From TMED69 sp036130055 (GTDB lineage Bacteria > Pseudomonadota > Gammaproteobacteria > Ga0077536), in the NCBI GenBank assembly GCA_036130055.1, contig JAYYOR010000013.1, positions 16,236 to 80,235 on the forward strand: 64,000 bases of DNA, read 5' to 3'. Every line of letters begins with the position of its first letter. The stretch's first letter is position 1. The notes under the pieces are model-generated. The model was not told the origin of the DNA. It ran no database searches and worked only from the letters and a program-made list of their open reading frames with translations. The position numbers and the translations under genes are program-made. Shown here in pieces: positions 17,791-25,943 of this stretch.

Positions 17791-18244
17791 CCACATGTCA
17801 TTTGATATAAGTCAGGAAATTAAGGTACAAATAGTTTGGTCTAGATATAATTACGATGTGGTTGATATCTTAAGAAGAAGTTGTATCGACAGTCTTCAAA
17901 AAATTGATGATACGGCTATTAAAATTGAGGAAAATGATGTGCCCGGAGCGTATGAAATACCAGTGCTGGCGAAAAACCTGATCCTGAGAAAGCAGCCTGA
18001 TGTGATAATTGCATTAGGTGCGATTATAAGAGGTGAAACATTTCACTTTGAAATTGTTGCAAATAGCTGTTCTCATTGTTTGTCTTCCTTATCTATAAGT
18101 TATGGAATTCCGATAGTATTTGGTGTGCTTACTGTTGAAAATATGGACCAAGCGATTTATAGGGCTGATCCAGCTAGAGGAAATAAAGGTGGTGAGTCGG
18201 CGAAGACTGCTATCGAGATGGTTCAAAAAATAAGATCGTTTTGA
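17771..18244 (+). CDS. ribH: 6,7-dimethyl-8-ribityllumazine synthase
   Basis: Lumazine synthase condenses the RibA/D-derived pyrimidine with the RibB product. The N-terminal IVWSRYNYDVVDILRRS, the VPGAYEIPVLAKNL segment, ALGAIIRGETFHFE with the catalytic histidine, and IVFGVLTVENMDQA are characteristic. The ATG at 17771 overlaps ribBX by 20 bases. The ATG at 17795, 5 bases after the ribBX stop, would give a protein eight residues shorter and is equally possible, as neither has a strong Shine-Dalgarno. nusB follows immediately. Confidence 0.94.
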   Translation: MKTSQVDHMSFDISQEIKVQIVWSRYNYDVVDILRRSCIDSLQKIDDTAIKIEENDVPGAYEIPVLAKNLILRKQPDVIIALGAIIRGETFHFEIVANSCSHCLSSLSISYGIPIVFGVLTVENMDQAIYRADPARGNKGGESAKTAIEMVQKIRSF

Positions 18245-18245
18245 A

Positions 18246-18653
18246 GTGACTTCGGCTATTTTCAAGAAAGTTCTTTCTCGTAGATTAGCAGTTCAAGCCC
18301 TTTATCAATGGCAACTGAATGAACAACCAATTGAAACAGTTATTGAGGAGTTTAAAGGTACTAGTCTGTTCCGAAATATAGATCCAGAATATTTTATATA
18401 TCTATTAACGAACATAGGTTCAAATTTTGATCAATTAAAAGAAATAGTTGATAAAGTAAGCGATCTTTCTTGGGAACAAATACAGCCTGTCGAGAAGGGA
18501 GTAATACTGATTGGTGCTTTAGAGCTTCGTTCTGGCTTATTAGATCCTAGTATCACAATAAACGAGTGTGTGGAGCTTTCCAAACATTTTGGTTCTGAAG
18601 AAGGTTATAAGTTTATAAATGGCGTACTTGATTCTATAAAAATGGGGCTATAA
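18246..18653 (+). CDS. nusB: Transcription antitermination factor NusB
   Basis: NusB works with NusE/S10 in rRNA antitermination. The N-terminal SRRLAVQALYQWQL and the C-terminal ELRSGLLDPSITINECVELSKHFGSEEGYKFINGVLD are typical. It has 135 residues and a GTG start one base after the ribH stop. The ribH-nusB-thiL order is standard in proteobacteria. Confidence 0.94.
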   Translation: MTSAIFKKVLSRRLAVQALYQWQLNEQPIETVIEEFKGTSLFRNIDPEYFIYLLTNIGSNFDQLKEIVDKVSDLSWEQIQPVEKGVILIGALELRSGLLDPSITINECVELSKHFGSEEGYKFINGVLDSIKMGL

Positions 18654-18669
18654 GCCCGCATGAATATTT

Positions 18670-19632
18670 ATGATGAAAGAAAAAGAAATAATAGACAAAT
18701 TTTTTGTTTCCTTTCATGATTCAAAACTTCCCTCCGATATAAAAAAAGGGGTGGGAGACGATGCTGCCATTTTATCAGTTGGAAATGAAATGTTAGCTGT
18801 AAGTGTGGATACAGTGATAGAGGGTGTTCATTTCTATCCCGGAATTACTGCAGAGAATTTAGGTTTTCGTTCAGTTGCAGTCGCTTTGAGTGACATGGCC
18901 GCAATGTGTGCCGTTCCAAAGTACATTACTTTATCTTTATCGTTAGAAAAAGCCGAATTTTTTTGGATGGATGGTTTTTTGAGCGGGGTTAAAAGTTGTC
19001 TTAATCAATTTGACTGTTATTTAGTCGGGGGGGACACAGTCAAAGGCCCATTGTCGGTTAGTGTTCAAGTAATCGGAGTCTGCGAGTTAGAGCCTATTTA
19101 TAGAAGCGGTGCTAAAGAAGGCGAATTGGTTGCAGTAACTGGCTTTTTTGGGTGCGCTAAAACCGCCCTCTCTTTTTTAAAAAAAGAAAAGCAGAAAACG
19201 TCAAATATAGAATATGTTCTAGATAAGTACCATAAGCCATCTCCGAGAATTAATGTAGCTAGTAGGCTCGGAGGTTATATTTCTTCGGCGATTGATATAT
19301 CTGACGGGCTAATATCTGATATTGGTCACATAGCCCAGCAGAGTAATAAAAAAATAAATCTTTTTTTGGAAAAAATACCGATTGACCCTATAATTTTAAG
19401 ATTGTTATCGAAAGAGGAGGCAGTTCGTAACGCCCTAACGGGGGGGGACGATTATGAGCTCGCTTTTACTTTTAATAGGAAAAATTTAGAGGATATTGAA
19501 AAAATCGGGAAAAAGTTTGGCATTCCGATAACAGTTATAGGCGCTGTTGAAAGCGGCCAAGGAGTGAACGTCTTAGATCAAAATGGAAACGCGCTTAACC
19601 ATAGTTTTAAAGAAGGGTTTGATCATTTTTGA
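18670..19632 (+). CDS. thiL: Thiamine-monophosphate kinase
   Basis: ThiL phosphorylates thiamine monophosphate to thiamine diphosphate. The motifs GVGDDAAIL, SVDTVIEGVHF, SVAVALSDMAAMCA, GGDTVKGPLS and AIDISDGLISDIGHIAQQS are diagnostic of the PurM/ThiL fold. It has 320 residues. The family partner pgpA, usually next downstream, is absent; instead a three-gene aldolase and thiamine-diphosphate enzyme module begins. Two ATGs in tandem (18670 and 18673) are possible starts. Confidence 0.94.
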   Translation: MMKEKEIIDKFFVSFHDSKLPSDIKKGVGDDAAILSVGNEMLAVSVDTVIEGVHFYPGITAENLGFRSVAVALSDMAAMCAVPKYITLSLSLEKAEFFWMDGFLSGVKSCLNQFDCYLVGGDTVKGPLSVSVQVIGVCELEPIYRSGAKEGELVAVTGFFGCAKTALSFLKKEKQKTSNIEYVLDKYHKPSPRINVASRLGGYISSAIDISDGLISDIGHIAQQSNKKINLFLEKIPIDPIILRLLSKEEAVRNALTGGDDYELAFTFNRKNLEDIEKIGKKFGIPITVIGAVESGQGVNVLDQNGNALNHSFKEGFDHF

Positions 19633-19646
19633 TAAAGGCTTTTAAA

Positions 19647-20420
19647 ATGAAAAAAATTTTTAGTCACGCAGGACAGTTTAAGCAAAAGATAGCGACTCAA
19701 GACCTGCTGTTTGGAACAAGGATTAGTCTAAATAGTCTAGCAACAACTGAGTCTTTGGGACTCTTGCCCTTCGACTGGTTTTTTATAGACATGGAACATA
19801 CCGAAGTTCCTGAATCAAAATTGAGTACAATTTTGGTTACTTTACGAGATAAACCTTGCCTGGTTCGAATTGCAAAAAATGATGAAGTTTATATAAAAAG
19901 AGCACTGGACGCTGGAGCTGAAGGATTAATAATTCCGAAGGTGAGTAATTCTGTAGATGCGAAAAATGCGGTACGGTCTTCGAAGGTTTATCCGTTGGGT
20001 GACAGAGGTATTGGTCTTGCTCGAAGTAATGGCTTCGGTGATAATTTGGAGGCTTATTTAAAAAGCGCCAATTCGGACTTTTTGTTGATTGCTCAAATAG
20101 AAGATAAGGACGGAGTTAAAAATATAGATTCTATACTTGATGTGGAGGGTATAGACGCTGTATTTGTCGGTCCCTATGATCTTTCCATTAGTTTAGGTGT
20201 AGCTAATCAATTCGAAAGTACTGAATTTTTAGAATCAATTGAAGAGGTTATACGAAGTTGTAAAGAAAAAGAAAAGCCAATAGGAATATTTGAAACAAAA
20301 AAAAATAAAATTAATGATTTAATAAATAAAGGATTCACGTTTTTTTGTCTATCTAGCGACATTAGTTTTCTAATTACAGAAGCTAAAAATAATATTTTAG
20401 ATATAAAAGGTAAGTTTTGA
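19647..20420 (+). CDS. HpcH/HpaI family aldolase
   Basis: This class II, metal-dependent pyruvate aldolase-like protein has about 257 residues. Visible are GTRISLNSLATTESL, the FFIDMEHT strand (family usually DxEHG/DxEHT), LVRIAKNDEVYIKRALDAGAEGLIIPKV, IAQIED with the metal-binding Glu, and VGPYDLSISLG. The family cleaves or forms 2-oxo acids such as 4-hydroxy-2-oxo-dioates. The frame is open from a TTG at 19629, but the ATG at 19647 has AAAGG about 9 bases upstream and is preferred. It is followed after one base by the RraA-like gene. Confidence 0.85.
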   Translation: MKKIFSHAGQFKQKIATQDLLFGTRISLNSLATTESLGLLPFDWFFIDMEHTEVPESKLSTILVTLRDKPCLVRIAKNDEVYIKRALDAGAEGLIIPKVSNSVDAKNAVRSSKVYPLGDRGIGLARSNGFGDNLEAYLKSANSDFLLIAQIEDKDGVKNIDSILDVEGIDAVFVGPYDLSISLGVANQFESTEFLESIEEVIRSCKEKEKPIGIFETKKNKINDLINKGFTFFCLSSDISFLITEAKNNILDIKGKF

Positions 20421-20421
20421 A

Positions 20422-21078
20422 ATGAGCCATTTTGAAAAATTAAAAAAAATTAGTAGTTCTTCTCTGGCTGATGCCGATAAAACAATTAGATGTTTGAATC
20501 ACCATATTATGCGATATAACGGCGATGAAATTATGGTTGGAAAAGCCCGAGTAGTTAAGGTTCATAACGATTTTTTAGGTGTGTTGACGGCTCTTGCCGA
20601 TGCCAAATCTGGCGAGGTGCTGGTGGTTAATGCTTCGGCAACTTACGATGCTGTTCTCGGAGGCCTATTTTGTACCGAAGCCCAACGAAAGGGTTTGTCA
20701 GGTTTAGTTGTAGATGGTTTGATTCGAGATATAGATTACATTAAGACGCTTCAAATACCAGTCTATGCAAAGGGTTGTCGATCGTCAGCTGGTTCAACTA
20801 ACGCTATTCCAGTAGAGCAAACTGAAATTTTTTGTGGAGGGGTACGTGTATCTACTGGAGATATTTTGGTAGGGGATGGCGATGGTGTTGTAGTTATTGA
20901 TCCAAATGATTTAAACGAAACGGTTCGGATTGCTGCCGAGATTGAAAGAAAAGAAAGCATTATTTTAAAAAAGCTAAAGGCTGGAGTAACTTTGTCTAGT
21001 ATGTTAAACCTCGAACAGCACCTAGAAGAATTAAAACAGGAAAGTGAGAGTTACTTGGGATTTGTCATTGATGAGTAA
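20422..21078 (+). CDS. RraA-like / 4-hydroxy-4-methyl-2-oxoglutarate aldolase family protein
   Basis: This 218-residue protein has the RraA/HMG-aldolase fold. Residues GVLTALADAKSGEVLVVNA, GGLFCTEAQRKGLSGLVVDGLIRDID and VSTGDILVGDGDGVVVID are family signatures, and the GLIRD arginine-aspartate pair fits the catalytic form rather than RNase E inhibitor RraA. Likely role is a metal-dependent aldolase or oxaloacetate decarboxylase. Substrate is not evident. It overlaps the next gene by 8 bases, so the three genes 19647-22663 probably form a unit. Confidence 0.82.
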   Translation: MSHFEKLKKISSSSLADADKTIRCLNHHIMRYNGDEIMVGKARVVKVHNDFLGVLTALADAKSGEVLVVNASATYDAVLGGLFCTEAQRKGLSGLVVDGLIRDIDYIKTLQIPVYAKGCRSSAGSTNAIPVEQTEIFCGGVRVSTGDILVGDGDGVVVIDPNDLNETVRIAAEIERKESIILKKLKAGVTLSSMLNLEQHLEELKQESESYLGFVIDE

Positions 21079-22663
21079 TAACTTGGATTGTAAATTTACA
21101 GGCGCAGAGCTTTTACTGAAAAGTCTCGAGAAAGAAGGAATAGATACCTTTTTTGCAAATCCAGGCACCTCAGAAATGCACCTAGTGACAGCTATTGGCC
21201 GATCTTCGAAGACCCGGCCAATTTTATGTTTATTCGAGGGGGTTGTGACTGCAGCAGCTGATGGTTTTTGGAGAATGAGAGCCAATCCGGCTGCTACCTT
21301 GCTCCATCTTGGCCCCGGTTACGCAAATGGGATGGCTAATTTACATAATGCAAAAAAAGCTTTTTCTGCAATGGTAAATATAATCGGTGATCATGCAGAA
21401 TGGCATCTTCAGTTTGATGCCCCTCTTACATCAGACTTAGAGGGTCATGTTAAACTGCATTCAGATTGGTTTAATAAGTCAGTTAGTGCAACAAATTTAG
21501 GTGAATTGGGAACGCTTTCGTGTTCGGAGGCTAAAAGAGGTTGGGGGAAGATTGCGTCGATAATAGTTCCGGCCAATCACTCTTGGGAAACTGGACAAGA
21601 AAGGGAGCGAAAGGTTATCCCAAATACGGATCAAAACTTGGTGAGTAGCTCATCAATAAAGAGTATTGCAGAGACTTTGAGTGTTAGAAAAAAAAGAGCG
21701 TTTTTATTAGGTAATCGGGGTCTTACTCGTGATTCAGTAAAATACGCAAATTCAATAGCAAAGAAATGTGAAGCTGATTTGTTATGCGAAACTTTTTTTC
21801 CGAGAGTTTATCGAGGAGCTGGCCAAATAGAAATTGCCAGAATTCCCTATTTTGCTGAGTTAGCGGTTAAATTTCTTGCCGACTATGAAGAAATTTTTTT
21901 AGTTGGTGCTAAGGAGCCAGTTGGTTTTTTCGCATACCCAGATATTCCGAGCAAACTCTCGCCATCGGGTTGTTCTGTAGTAAAAATAGCAGTTAAAGAC
22001 GAAAATGTTGAGCAGTCTTTAATTGATCTTTGTGATGAGTTAGATATAAGTAATTTTTCTTCGGTTATTAAGGCAGAAAAAGTTGTGCAGACGACTAGTT
22101 TAACTCTTGATGAAATTAGTGTTTCAAATGTTATTTCTAGGCTACTACCTGAAAATTCTATAATTTCTGACGAAGGGATCACCTGTAGTGCGGAACTCTA
22201 CAAGCAAACGAACAATGCAGCTCCTCACGATTGGCTTTGTTTGACAGGTGGTTCTATTGGACAGGGGCTCCCTTTAGGGTTTGGCGCATCAATCGCCTGT
22301 CCGGATAGAAAAGTCGTAACTTTTCAAGCGGATGGTAGTGCTATGTATACAGTTCAGACATTATGGAGTATGGCCCGCGAAAATACAGATGTCACAGTAA
22401 TACTACTAAACAATAGTAGTTATGCTATTTTGAATATTGAGCTAGATCGATTAAAAACTGGAGAGCGTAACGACAAAATACTTTCTATGCTAAATATTGG
22501 TAATCCGACTATAAATTGGGTCGAAATATCAAAGGGTTTAGGAGTTGAGGCCTCTAGGGCAAGCAGCGTCAAACAATTTTCTGAACAATTTTATAGCGCT
22601 ATGAACCAATCCGGGCCCCGTCTTATTGAAGTAATTATGGAGAGTAGACCTAGCATTAGATAG
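21071..22663 (+). CDS. Thiamine-diphosphate-dependent enzyme, acetolactate synthase / benzoylformate decarboxylase-like
   Basis: This is a ThDP enzyme of about 530 residues. The N-terminal pyrimidine domain includes FANPGTSEMHL and the catalytic-type Glu in LFEGVVTAAADG; the C-terminal PP domain includes GGSIGQGLPLGFGASIACP and the diphosphate motif ADGSAMYTVQTLWSMA, ending in NN. The chain is closer to the acetolactate synthase-like decarboxylases than to true IlvB, and no small regulatory subunit is nearby. The frame opens at 21044, but the ATG at 21071 gives the family-like start. Clustering with two aldolases suggests 2-oxo acid metabolism; the reaction is unknown. Confidence 0.85.
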   Translation: MSNNLDCKFTGAELLLKSLEKEGIDTFFANPGTSEMHLVTAIGRSSKTRPILCLFEGVVTAAADGFWRMRANPAATLLHLGPGYANGMANLHNAKKAFSAMVNIIGDHAEWHLQFDAPLTSDLEGHVKLHSDWFNKSVSATNLGELGTLSCSEAKRGWGKIASIIVPANHSWETGQERERKVIPNTDQNLVSSSSIKSIAETLSVRKKRAFLLGNRGLTRDSVKYANSIAKKCEADLLCETFFPRVYRGAGQIEIARIPYFAELAVKFLADYEEIFLVGAKEPVGFFAYPDIPSKLSPSGCSVVKIAVKDENVEQSLIDLCDELDISNFSSVIKAEKVVQTTSLTLDEISVSNVISRLLPENSIISDEGITCSAELYKQTNNAAPHDWLCLTGGSIGQGLPLGFGASIACPDRKVVTFQADGSAMYTVQTLWSMARENTDVTVILLNNSSYAILNIELDRLKTGERNDKILSMLNIGNPTINWVEISKGLGVEASRASSVKQFSEQFYSAMNQSGPRLIEVIMESRPSIR

Positions 22664-22677
22664 TAGAGACAATTAGC

Positions 22678-23337
22678 CTAATTAATGAGTAAGGTCTTGA
22701 GTATTGAAGTGTGAAGTAATTCACAACTTTTCGACTGTGAATCTGATGGGATAGGAATTGGGATGACGAAAGCCAACAGTTGAGATTTTCCCTTTGTTGT
22801 TACTGAGTCGCGATTGAAAACTAATTTTTTAGATACACTCCACACCTCAGCTTCAACACGTGTCTCATCCTCTTGGGCCGTGTACCCAAAACACCCTCCG
22901 CCATATAACCCTAGGGAACAGGACATTGCACCAACCTTATCAGAGTAATCGGTTTTTTCGGATAACCATATTAAGTAGTCGACATCGGCTTGCTTTATTC
23001 GTTTTATAAATCTTTCATCGTTTAAGATAGTGATTGAGGGCTCGATGTTTTTGGTAGCTTCGTCAGCCTCGAAAAAAGGAAACATATCATTTCGAAACAT
23101 CATCTCATCAATCACAACTATATTGTTTCCGCTATTAAATTTTTTTGATAGACAATTTATTACGAAATTTGAATCATTATTAAAGATTCCCATCGCCGTT
23201 TTTTTTAATAAAACTATCCTAATAGGATTGGAATCTATTTTCGGATTGGCAATAGCTTTTTCGTAATTGGGGTTGCCAGCACAACCTGTTATAAATATCA
23301 CAACACTTAGAATAACGTATAATTTATTTTCTGCCAT
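22678..23337 (-). CDS. Lipoprotein of unknown function, vWA/TolQ-like cluster gene 10
   Basis: This 219-residue predicted lipoprotein has a signal ending FITGC (lipobox Cys near residue 20). I do not recognise the mature domain. It has an alternating hydrophobic pattern (IRIVLLKKTAMGIFNN, VDYLIWLSEKTDYS) and a central glycine-rich GLYGGGCFGYTAQ segment. Such proteins often resemble periplasmic alpha/beta accessory subunits, but that is a guess. Its start overlaps the end of the preceding lipoprotein gene by 14 bases. It is the last gene of the leftward cluster, converging on the ThDP enzyme gene 14 bases away. Confidence 0.75.
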   Translation of the reverse strand: MAENKLYVILSVVIFITGCAGNPNYEKAIANPKIDSNPIRIVLLKKTAMGIFNNDSNFVINCLSKKFNSGNNIVVIDEMMFRNDMFPFFEADEATKNIEPSITILNDERFIKRIKQADVDYLIWLSEKTDYSDKVGAMSCSLGLYGGGCFGYTAQEDETRVEAEVWSVSKKLVFNRDSVTTKGKSQLLAFVIPIPIPSDSQSKSCELLHTSILKTLLIN

Positions 23338-23872
23338 AATAGCTTAATATACTTATTTCTAATTTTGAGGCAACTTTTCTAGTGCAACTTGATATAAGCT
23401 TTGAAAGCACTGATCGTTGGTATCCAGAGGGCTTAGCTATTCTAGTGTAGACAGAAAAACTTGAATTTTTGATATCATCTAAATTTTGCATTAAAACCAT
23501 ATATTGAATTCGGCATTCATAATAGTTTAATCCAGTTTCTTCAGGTCTCGATATTTCGAATTTTATTAGTTTCGGTGTTAATGTTGTCTTAAACTGATTC
23601 GAGGGTTTTTCTAAATATACTTTAGAGAAAATTTTTTTTGTTACTTTTAAAATTATTTCTGTTTGTAATAAACCGATGGGGATCGTCAGAGGCGGATTAT
23701 ACGGGTGATTATATAATTGGTTTTTGAATTTTGTAGATAAATCTAGAAATATCCGTCGATCGATTTTATCAATTGGTTGGTGAGGTAATGCTAGACTTAT
23801 TGTAAGTGGTTCATTTTTACAGCTTATTGTTTGTATTAAAACCAGAATAACCAAAAATTTTTTTTTCTTCAT
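23324..23872 (-). CDS. Lipoprotein of unknown function, cluster gene 9
   Basis: This is a predicted lipoprotein of about 182 residues. The frame is open from 23920, but the ATG at 23872 gives MKKKKFLVILVLIQTISC, a lysine-rich n-region, hydrophobic core and lipobox-like TISC (second residues non-classical). That start lies 10 bases after the stop of the upstream vWA gene. The mature part is unrecognised; it contains LIKFEISRPEETGLNYYECRIQYMV, a beta-rich pattern. It is likely anchored in the outer or inner membrane as an accessory of the cluster. Confidence 0.7.
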   Translation of the reverse strand: MKKKKFLVILVLIQTISCKNEPLTISLALPHQPIDKIDRRIFLDLSTKFKNQLYNHPYNPPLTIPIGLLQTEIILKVTKKIFSKVYLEKPSNQFKTTLTPKLIKFEISRPEETGLNYYECRIQYMVLMQNLDDIKNSSFSVYTRIAKPSGYQRSVLSKLISSCTRKVASKLEISILSYYGRK

Positions 23873-23882
23873 CAATTGTGAG

Positions 23883-24869
23883 TCAGCGAAACGAGTTAAG
23901 TCCAATGAAAGTACCACCATTTTGCTTACATAGTTTACGCATCAAAGAGGCGAATTTGATACCTGTGTGCTGAAAGTCCGTGGGCTGAGCTCTCATTACG
24001 GGAAAGCCTATCGCATGTATTCTCACAAGTGGTTCATTCACATTATTTTTACGATTAATCTTTGTAACATAGTCAACAACTTCTTTTATCGACTTGCCAG
24101 TAAATTCGTCCCCGTAAACATATAGGCTTATTTTTCTGTTAGGCTTATAGAATGCCTCGATTGCTGTTGTTATCCCTTCTGCGGGACTTGAATTAGAAAA
24201 TACATTCCAGCCTTTTAATTTTTTTATAATTTGTCTTCTTATCTCTGGTGTATCTGAAATCCATTTATCTTGATACTCTGCGAACATATAAGATCCCATA
24301 TCATTAAGAATTTGAACCCCTTTAACCTTGGGGTATACCATTAGGGTTTCTTCTAATTGTTTTATCACTTTAGGCCAGGCGTAGCGAAACATGCTCCCCG
24401 ATGTGTCAATAATAAAAATGATATATTCGCTATCAATGGGAACCCCAGCTATGACGCTCTGATTACTAGCCTTTTTTCTTCTATATAGTCTCTGCATTTC
24501 GGCCGTAATCGTTTGTAAAGCAAGTTTTAATTTTGTTTCTTCTAATTGGCTAGTTTTTGCCTCTAAATACAATTGTTTATTTTGTAGTAGTTTTGTTTTT
24601 GTTTTCTCTAATTCGTTTTCAATTTGTCCTGCTTTTATAATGAGGTTTGAATTTCGTAACTGTTTATTTTCTAGCATTTCTTGGTAAATGAACAACCGCT
24701 CTTGAAGATTAGAAATTTCATTTATTCTATTGTCATTTAAGTCTTCCTCAATAGATGACGGTATGCTCTTTGAAATAATTAATAATAAGATAATTGAACC
24801 AAAACCGCATGTAATAACGGACAAAAACGCCATACTGTTTGACCGATTCTCACTCCTTCGAAGCTTCAT
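23883..24869 (-). CDS. Membrane-anchored von Willebrand factor A protein, paralogue 2 (no channel Asp)
   Basis: This 328-residue protein has an N-terminal membrane helix (about residues 13-33, MAFLSVITCGFGSIILLL), a coiled coil (about 45-128) and a C-terminal von Willebrand A domain. The MIDAS motif DTSGSM lies at 155-160. The membrane helix follows the same pattern as the upstream vWA paralogue, which resembles the TolR/ExbD proton-channel helix, but the conserved Asp position is Ser17 here. The C-terminal domain is probably periplasmic, as for TolR. The start overlaps the upstream vWA stop by 4 bases. Confidence 0.85.
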   Translation of the reverse strand: MKLRRSENRSNSMAFLSVITCGFGSIILLLIISKSIPSSIEEDLNDNRINEISNLQERLFIYQEMLENKQLRNSNLIIKAGQIENELEKTKTKLLQNKQLYLEAKTSQLEETKLKLALQTITAEMQRLYRRKKASNQSVIAGVPIDSEYIIFIIDTSGSMFRYAWPKVIKQLEETLMVYPKVKGVQILNDMGSYMFAEYQDKWISDTPEIRRQIIKKLKGWNVFSNSSPAEGITTAIEAFYKPNRKISLYVYGDEFTGKSIKEVVDYVTKINRKNNVNEPLVRIHAIGFPVMRAQPTDFQHTGIKFASLMRKLCKQNGGTFIGLNSFR

Positions 24870-25939
24870 GGCCAGTCTCCTGATGGGCTAAGAAAGGATC
24901 CGTTTGTAACAGATGCAATTCCCCAGTACGCCCATGCTGCCAAGGGGTCGCCCTCCATTGGCAGAAGAATAACGTTTATAGGTATTTCTTTTGATAGAAT
25001 CCCGGTGGCTTCTTCAAATAATTTTAAACGTGTTTTGCCATCTACATTAAGCCCACCGGTCTGCGTTCTGCCGAGGGTTGGCAAGCCATCTGTGATTAGG
25101 AAAACGTTATCTGGTAATGGCTGAAGTGCATTTAAAGCCGTAAAAGCTTTATATAAATTCGTACCCCCCTCTGGCCGTAGTCTTTTAGTTTGTTGAATTG
25201 CTTCCTCTAGTTTTTCAGTGTCACTTGTACGTTGCCATGCTGGTTTTTTTCCTGAAAGTGATCGGCAATTTTCATTAAAAATTAAAATTTGATATTTGCT
25301 CGCAAAAGGGAATCGAGCACTTATCCATTCAACAGTCGAAATAGCTTGCTGCCATTTTCGTGAGTTAACTCTTTTTCTTCCATCGATGTTTCTTCTTCTT
25401 AAAATATTTACTATTTTTTTATCAAGCATACTAGCAGATATATCTAAAAGAATAAGTATGTTGTTTCCGCCAGATTTAATACCAGATAGATATTCTCGGT
25501 TTCCTTGTCCAATAAACTTTAAGTTATCCTTGGCCTTATTTTTTTTCGTATTTTCGAGGGTTTGTTGCGCTTTTTCTGCTTTTTTTATCTCGAATCTTAA
25601 AGTATCAAGCCCACGAATACGATTGTCGTCCCAATTTTTAATGAGTTGAACTCTTTCTGAAAGTTCAACTTTTTTTGTTGACAGGGATTGTTGAGCTAAC
25701 ATTATTCTTTCCTTGAGGGCCTCGTTTTCTTTTTCGCGTGTTTCTATTTGTTTCAGAATATTAAGGTTTTGATTTTCAAGGCTTGCTATTTCCTTATCCA
25801 AGTAGTCCTCTGGTAGTTCTGCCACAGCATCGAAATTATGCTTAATTATCAGAAAAAGTAAGATAAATGCTCCGAAACCGCATGACATTATGTCTAGGAA
25901 CGCGAGGCTTATTTCAGGAGATTGGGATTTATTTTTCAA
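24866..25939 (-). CDS. Membrane-anchored von Willebrand factor A protein, paralogue 1 (ExbD/TolR-like helix with Asp16)
   Basis: This 357-residue protein has a short cytoplasmic N-terminus, a membrane helix at about 12-33 (LAFLDIMSCGFGAFILLFLI), a coiled coil (about 45-135) and a vWA domain. The MIDAS motif is DISASM at 166-171, with further metal-site elements GGTN and TDG. The helix start AFLDIM parallels PFIDVM of ExbD and PLLDVL of TolR, placing Asp16 where the proton-translocating Asp sits. It is encoded four bases after the actin/Hsp70-like gene. A role as the partner of the TolQ-like protein is inferred. Confidence 0.87.
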   Translation of the reverse strand: MKNKSQSPEISLAFLDIMSCGFGAFILLFLIIKHNFDAVAELPEDYLDKEIASLENQNLNILKQIETREKENEALKERIMLAQQSLSTKKVELSERVQLIKNWDDNRIRGLDTLRFEIKKAEKAQQTLENTKKNKAKDNLKFIGQGNREYLSGIKSGGNNILILLDISASMLDKKIVNILRRRNIDGRKRVNSRKWQQAISTVEWISARFPFASKYQILIFNENCRSLSGKKPAWQRTSDTEKLEEAIQQTKRLRPEGGTNLYKAFTALNALQPLPDNVFLITDGLPTLGRTQTGGLNVDGKTRLKLFEEATGILSKEIPINVILLPMEGDPLAAWAYWGIASVTNGSFLSPSGDWP

Positions 25940-25943
25940 GTTT

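Noticed and set aside
22664..22690. AATTAG/CTAATT inverted repeat between the ThDP enzyme gene and the last cluster gene as a terminator
   Set aside because: A 6-base AT-rich stem with a one-base loop cannot form a stable hairpin.
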